From UBA4823 sp034436035 (GTDB lineage Bacteria > Chloroflexota > Anaerolineae > Anaerolineales > UBA4823), in contig DAOTVW010000059.1 of NCBI GenBank assembly GCA_034436035.1, positions 1 through 9,093 on the forward strand: DNA of 9,093 nucleotides, given 5' to 3'. Under the pieces are notes generated by a model, which worked only from the letters and a program-made list of their open reading frames with translations, ran no database searches and was not told where the DNA came from. Shown piece by piece: positions 5,744 through 9,093 of the stretch (within the stretch, counting starts at the first letter, position 1; every line of letters begins with the position of its first letter). The position numbers and the translations under genes are program-made.

Positions 5744-6687
5744 GAGTAATTGCCCATGCTGGAAAAGAAGATGTGGCGATGGTGTACATCGTCGAGCTCA
5801 GTAAAGGGAGGTTGGTAGAATGTGTTGAAGCGATTCAACCGCCGCTCACTCGTCAGGATAAGTGGGTATTGCTCATCTCCACCTTATTTGGTTGTCCGGT
5901 GGGATGCCAGATGTGCGATGCCGGTGGTAGTTATCATGGCAAGTTGAGTGCTGATGAAATTTTGGCGCAGATTGATTTTTTGGTACAAAAACGGTTTCCC
6001 GGGCAAAAAATTACCAGCCGGCAGTTTAAGATCCAGTTTGCTCGCATGGGAGAGCCGGCACTCAACCCTGCTGTATTGGAGGTATTAGACCAATTGCCTC
6101 AGCGGTATGAGGCGCCTGGCCTTATCCCCTCTCTCTCCACTATTGCCCCGCTTGGGCAGGAAGCCTTTTTCGAACGGTTATTAGAGATTAAGCAATTCCA
6201 TTATCAAAACGGCGCTTTTCAATTCCAGTTCTCTATACACACCACCGATGCAGCGCAGCGCGATCGTTTGATACCGGTCAAGAAATGGAGTTTTACCCAA
6301 ATGGCTGCTTTCGGTGAACGATTCTATCAACCCGGCGACCGAAAGGTGACGCTCAATTTTGCGCTGACCGATGGTTTAGCGGTGGACGAGAGGATTTTGC
6401 TTCAACACTTCTCCCCCGAAATTTTCTTAATCAAAATCACGCCCCTCAACCCCACTTATCGCGCCAGCGAGCACGGATTAAGCTCTGCCTTCGACCCAAC
6501 CCAGGCACACGGTTTGCATCCATTGGTTGAGCGCTTGGAAAAAGTTGGTTATCAAGTTTTGATCAGCATTGGAGAATTGGAAGAAAACCGCATCGGCAGT
6601 AATTGTGGTCAATACCTGAGGCAATACTTGACCACCCAAAAGCCCCTTCCAGACGGATATACTTATCCAGTGCAATATACCCTTTAA
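5740..6687 (+). CDS. RlmN-like radical SAM protein, probable non-rRNA-methylase paralogue
   Basis: A 315-residue radical SAM enzyme with CxxxCxxC (C52, C56, C59) for the [4Fe-4S] cluster, MGEP (103-106, as in RlmN GMGEP), FSIHTTDAAQRDRLIP (164-179, like RlmN SLHAPNDELRDELVP) and SNCGQY (287-292), matching the RlmN loop with methyl-carrying Cys355. The alignment is clear over the whole length. However the position of RlmN Cys118, seven residues before the first cluster cysteine, is Leu45. Cys118 is needed to resolve the protein-RNA adduct, so ordinary C2-adenosine methylation is unlikely; the N-terminal RNA-binding domain also appears absent, since the cluster motif starts at residue 52 and not near 125. 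AGGAGG lies 7 nt upstream of ATG 5740. Last gene of the three-gene operon; substrate unknown. Confidence 0.85.
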   Translation: MRVIAHAGKEDVAMVYIVELSKGRLVECVEAIQPPLTRQDKWVLLISTLFGCPVGCQMCDAGGSYHGKLSADEILAQIDFLVQKRFPGQKITSRQFKIQFARMGEPALNPAVLEVLDQLPQRYEAPGLIPSLSTIAPLGQEAFFERLLEIKQFHYQNGAFQFQFSIHTTDAAQRDRLIPVKKWSFTQMAAFGERFYQPGDRKVTLNFALTDGLAVDERILLQHFSPEIFLIKITPLNPTYRASEHGLSSAFDPTQAHGLHPLVERLEKVGYQVLISIGELEENRIGSNCGQYLRQYLTTQKPLPDGYTYPVQYTL

Positions 6688-6750
6688 GGTATTATTGACG
6701 GAAAAGAAAAATCACCGAAAGGGGATAAGGATTTGCTTCCTATCTCAGGA

Positions 6751-6756
6751 TATAAT
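6751..6756 (+). promoter_or_regulatory. Likely -10 element for dhaK
   Basis: TATAAT at 6751-6756 in the 147-bp gap before dhaK, about 80 nt upstream of the start codon. No clear -35 is visible at 16-18 nt. There is also no strong terminator between the radical SAM stop and this site. Confidence 0.4.
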
Positions 6757-6834
6757 ATTTGTAAAGCGGAACAAGCTGACATTTCATGTTAAACGCCAAC
6801 TCGTATCATCCTGATATTTCCTAGGAGGTCCTCC

Positions 6835-7836
6835 ATGAAAAAACTGATCAATAAAGCGGAAAATGTCGTTCGGGAAGAACTGGAAGGAATTGCATTAGCA
6901 CATCCAGATTTGGTAAAAGTCCATTTCGATCCTAATTTTATTATGCGTGCAGATGCGCCGGTTGCGGGGAAAGTGGCGCTCATCTCCGGCGGGGGATCAG
7001 GACATGAACCGATGCATGGTGGTTTTGTTGGTAGGGGTATGTTGGATGCGGCTTGCCCGGGGGCAGTGTTCACTTCTCCCACACCAGACCAGATGTTTGA
7101 GGCAGCTAAAGCAGTTCAAAGCGGGAATGGAGTATTATTTATCGTCAAGAATTATACGGGTGATGTGATGAATTTCGAGATGGCAGCTGACTTAGCCCAA
7201 GCAGAGGGGATAGAGGTTGCCAGTGTCATCATCGACGACGATGTAGCAGTGCAGGATAGCCTTTATACCGCTGGCAGACGCGGAGTAGGGACGACGGTTT
7301 TGGCAGAAAAAATTTGCGGCGCAGCCGCCGAGCAGGGCTACACCCTCGCACAGCTTGCGGATCTCTGCCGTAAAGTAAATGGCTGGGGGCGCAGCATGGG
7401 TATGGCGCTCACTTCCTGCACGGTGCCACAGGTGGGAAAACCCACCTTCGATCTACCCGAAGACCAAATGGAAATTGGCATTGGCATTCATGGCGAGCCA
7501 GGGCGAACGCGCATGCCGTTGAAACCCGCCGATGAGATCATTGAAATGCTCATGGAACCGATTGTTCAAGACCTCCCTTTCAAACCGGGTGATGAGGTGC
7601 TCTTGTTTGTGAATAGCATGGGCGGGACACCTTTGATCGAGTTATACATCGCTTATCGCAAAGCCCATCAACTTGCGCAAGCACATGGTTTGAAGGTTGT
7701 GCGCAACCTGATTGGTCCATACATTACCAGTTTGGAAATGGCGGGCGTCTCTATTACTTTATTGAAAATGGACACAGAATTGACCCGTCTTTGGGATGCA
7801 CCTGTGCGTACAGCAGCGCTGAAATGGGGAGTTTGA
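6835..7836 (+). CDS. dhaK: Dihydroxyacetone kinase, DhaK subunit
   Basis: A 333-residue DhaK, close to the usual 330-356. It binds dihydroxyacetone covalently as a hemiaminal through a histidine, here H219 in GIGIHGEPGR. GGGSGHEP (52-59) and NYTGD (106-110, with the catalytic Asp) form the rest of the active site. In the complete system DhaL carries ADP/ATP and DhaM (PTS type) relays phosphate to it. AGGAGG lies 6 nt before the ATG, in a short palindrome (GGAGGTCCTCC). Neither dhaL nor dhaM follows: the next 247 bp are noncoding and then an inositol phosphatase gene begins. The partner subunits must be elsewhere, or be outside the window, or this is an orphan. Confidence 0.93.
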   Translation: MKKLINKAENVVREELEGIALAHPDLVKVHFDPNFIMRADAPVAGKVALISGGGSGHEPMHGGFVGRGMLDAACPGAVFTSPTPDQMFEAAKAVQSGNGVLFIVKNYTGDVMNFEMAADLAQAEGIEVASVIIDDDVAVQDSLYTAGRRGVGTTVLAEKICGAAAEQGYTLAQLADLCRKVNGWGRSMGMALTSCTVPQVGKPTFDLPEDQMEIGIGIHGEPGRTRMPLKPADEIIEMLMEPIVQDLPFKPGDEVLLFVNSMGGTPLIELYIAYRKAHQLAQAHGLKVVRNLIGPYITSLEMAGVSITLLKMDTELTRLWDAPVRTAALKWGV

Positions 7837-8014
7837 TGGTTTATTAATATAATCATGCCGAGAAATACGCACATAGGAAATACGGATTCAGTTTCAGAGT
7901 TATGAAAGAATATTGCCATTGCTGTACGCATTCATGATGACATGGAAGAAATGTCAGTGAATGGACGCAAAATTAACGGTAAAATTGACCAGAAAAATAT
8001 AGAGAAAATCGTCA

Positions 8015-8046
8015 CCCCGTTGTAGCTAGGTTTACAACGGGGATTT
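8015..8046 (+). terminator. Hairpin between dhaK and the phosphatase gene
   Basis: CCCCGTTGTA (8015-8024) pairs over 10 bp with TACAACGGGG (8033-8042), loop 8 nt, followed by only ATTT. It probably terminates the dhaK transcript, though the T-run is weak. The rest of the gap 7837-8083 is AT-rich with no gene I can support. Confidence 0.45.
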
Positions 8047-8083
8047 GACGAATCGAAACCATAGGAATAGAGGTATATCAACA

Positions 8084-8893
8084 TTGGCAGTTCCTCGTTT
8101 AACGGATATAGAAAACCTTGCAAAACAAGCCGGGAAAATCCTGCGCGATAATTATCAACCATTACCTGGTTCGGTCAATCATTTGGATATCCGATATAAA
8201 GGGCCTATTGACCTGGTTACGGATGTAGATCGCCGTTCAGAAAATTTTTTATTGAGTGAGATAAAAAATGCTTTTCCCAGCCACCACATCATCGCTGAGG
8301 AAAGCGGCGGGCAAAGTGGTAATTTGGAACATGTATGGTATATTGATCCGTTAGATGGAACGGTGAATTATGCTCATGGCATACCGATTTTCTCGGTGTC
8401 GATTGCGTATCAAGAAGCAGGTCAACTGGTTATGGGTGTCGTATATGACCCGATGCGGGATGAGTGTTTTAGCGCTGAATCAGGAAAGGGCGCCTGGATG
8501 AACGGGCAGCCAATCCAACCTTCCCATGCTACAGATCTCGATCATTGTCTGCTGGTGACTGGCTTTCCCTATGACATCCGCACCTCAGCAGAGAATAATC
8601 TTGACCACTACGCTCGACTTTCCATTTTGTCTCAAGGCGTTCGGCGGCTCGGATCTGCTGCGCTGGATACCAGTTATGTCGCGTGTGGGCGCTTCGATGG
8701 CTATTGGGAGATGGACCTTTCGCCGTGGGATGTGGCAGCGGGCGGATTAATCGCCCGTCAAGCCGGAGCAATTGTGACTAATTTGAAAGGCGCCGAAGAT
8801 TTTTTGAGCCAACCACAATCTATTATTGCCGCTCCTGCTCCAATCCACCGCCAATTATTGGCTTACTTCCAACAATATCTGGGAAGCAACTAA
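8084..8893 (+). CDS. suhB: Inositol monophosphatase family protein
   Basis: A 269-residue Mg2+/Li+-type sugar phosphatase. Motifs in order: DLVTDVD (about 44-50), AEES (71-74) with the metal-binding Glu, WYIDPLDGTVNYAHG (85-99) with metal Asp88 and Asp91, and WDVAAGGLIARQAG (215-228) with Asp216. Likely substrates are myo-inositol 1-phosphate, with possible fructose-1,6-bisphosphate or histidinol-phosphate activity, which this family can share; exact substrate is unresolved. TTG 8084 is chosen as start: AGAGG lies 10 nt upstream and MAVPRLTDIENLA fits the family N-terminus. The frame is open back to TTG 8045, but that codon abuts the hairpin and lacks a ribosome-binding site. The gene appears to be its own transcription unit. 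Confidence 0.88.
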   Translation: MAVPRLTDIENLAKQAGKILRDNYQPLPGSVNHLDIRYKGPIDLVTDVDRRSENFLLSEIKNAFPSHHIIAEESGGQSGNLEHVWYIDPLDGTVNYAHGIPIFSVSIAYQEAGQLVMGVVYDPMRDECFSAESGKGAWMNGQPIQPSHATDLDHCLLVTGFPYDIRTSAENNLDHYARLSILSQGVRRLGSAALDTSYVACGRFDGYWEMDLSPWDVAAGGLIARQAGAIVTNLKGAEDFLSQPQSIIAAPAPIHRQLLAYFQQYLGSN

Positions 8894-9093
8894 TCGAGAG
8901 AATAAATTTTAGAATTCCGCGGAAGAATTTGGAAGAGGCTATTTTATAATCTTGTTCATCTTGGCAATCCTCTCTCAATTATGTTAGGAGTAAGAGGGAT
9001 ATTCGACTTGCTCTACAGGATGCGTTATTAAAGTTTGTCAGCGAACTTATCGGGTTTCAAGCGGTATGCACCTCCTCTCAGCTTTAATTCCGC

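Noticed and set aside
7855..8025. In-frame UGA at 7903-7905 within a 57-codon frame after dhaK, as a second selenoprotein
   Set aside because: No SECIS-like hairpin after the UGA, no known selenoprotein motif, no ribosome-binding site, and the frame ends inside the 8015-8042 hairpin. At most a gene remnant (27 codons from ATG 7942).
8894..9093. Possible regulatory RNA or new gene in the last 200 bp (TTCCGCGGAA palindrome at 8915-8924; GCGG/CCGC pairing at 9061-9093)
   Set aside because: The palindrome has no loop to form a hairpin, the terminal pairing is only 4 bp, no ORF with a ribosome-binding site is present, and the window ends here.

Overview
The window looks like chromosomal DNA of a bacterium with a moderate GC content, most plausibly an anaerobic and perhaps thermophilic member of the Chloroflexota (Anaerolineae-like). 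This rests on three things. There is a TtuA/TtuB-type tRNA thiolation pair, which is typical of thermophiles. There is a selenocysteine-type peroxiredoxin. And the left end holds palindromic 'GCGAACGAAGCAATCTC'-type intergenic repeats. The taxonomic call is an inference; no marker gene is present.

Layout. Bases 1-330 are a tandem array of 89-bp palindromic repeat units that runs off the left edge. Next on the + strand come a small FmdB-like zinc-ribbon gene (452-661), a structured leader of about 270 nt with several competing hairpins, a ubiquitin-like sulfur carrier (934-1152) and TtuA (1149-2108). The last two overlap by 4 bp. Two back-to-back terminator hairpins (2092-2187) separate them from a minus-strand block read right to left: hypoxanthine phosphoribosyltransferase (3884-3342), thioredoxin (3331-3008), and an AhpC-type peroxiredoxin (2896-2201). 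The catalytic cysteine codon of the peroxiredoxin is UGA, followed at the right distance by a SECIS-like hairpin. It therefore appears to be one selenoprotein gene and not two broken ORFs.

The + strand then carries a tightly coupled three-gene operon (4119-6687): an isochorismatase-fold cysteine hydrolase, a thioredoxin-reductase-fold flavoprotein without the CxxC, and an RlmN-like radical SAM enzyme without the RlmN cysteine that completes methyl transfer. I do not recognise this combination as a named pathway; it is the best candidate here for an undescribed system. After it come dhaK (6835-7836), without dhaL or dhaM beside it, and an inositol-monophosphatase-family gene (8084-8893). The final 200 bp hold nothing I can call.

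How the parts may work together. TtuB and TtuA would build 2-thiothymidine in tRNA. Thioredoxin is a natural reductant for the neighbouring Sec-peroxiredoxin. In the three-gene operon the flavoprotein could supply electrons to the radical SAM cluster, while the hydrolase handles a related small molecule; that is hypothesis. The main noteworthy points are the UGA-encoded active site, two equally strong in-frame starts in the same gene, a sulfur carrier with a tail beyond its Gly-Gly, and a stable hairpin that hides the carrier's ribosome-binding site.
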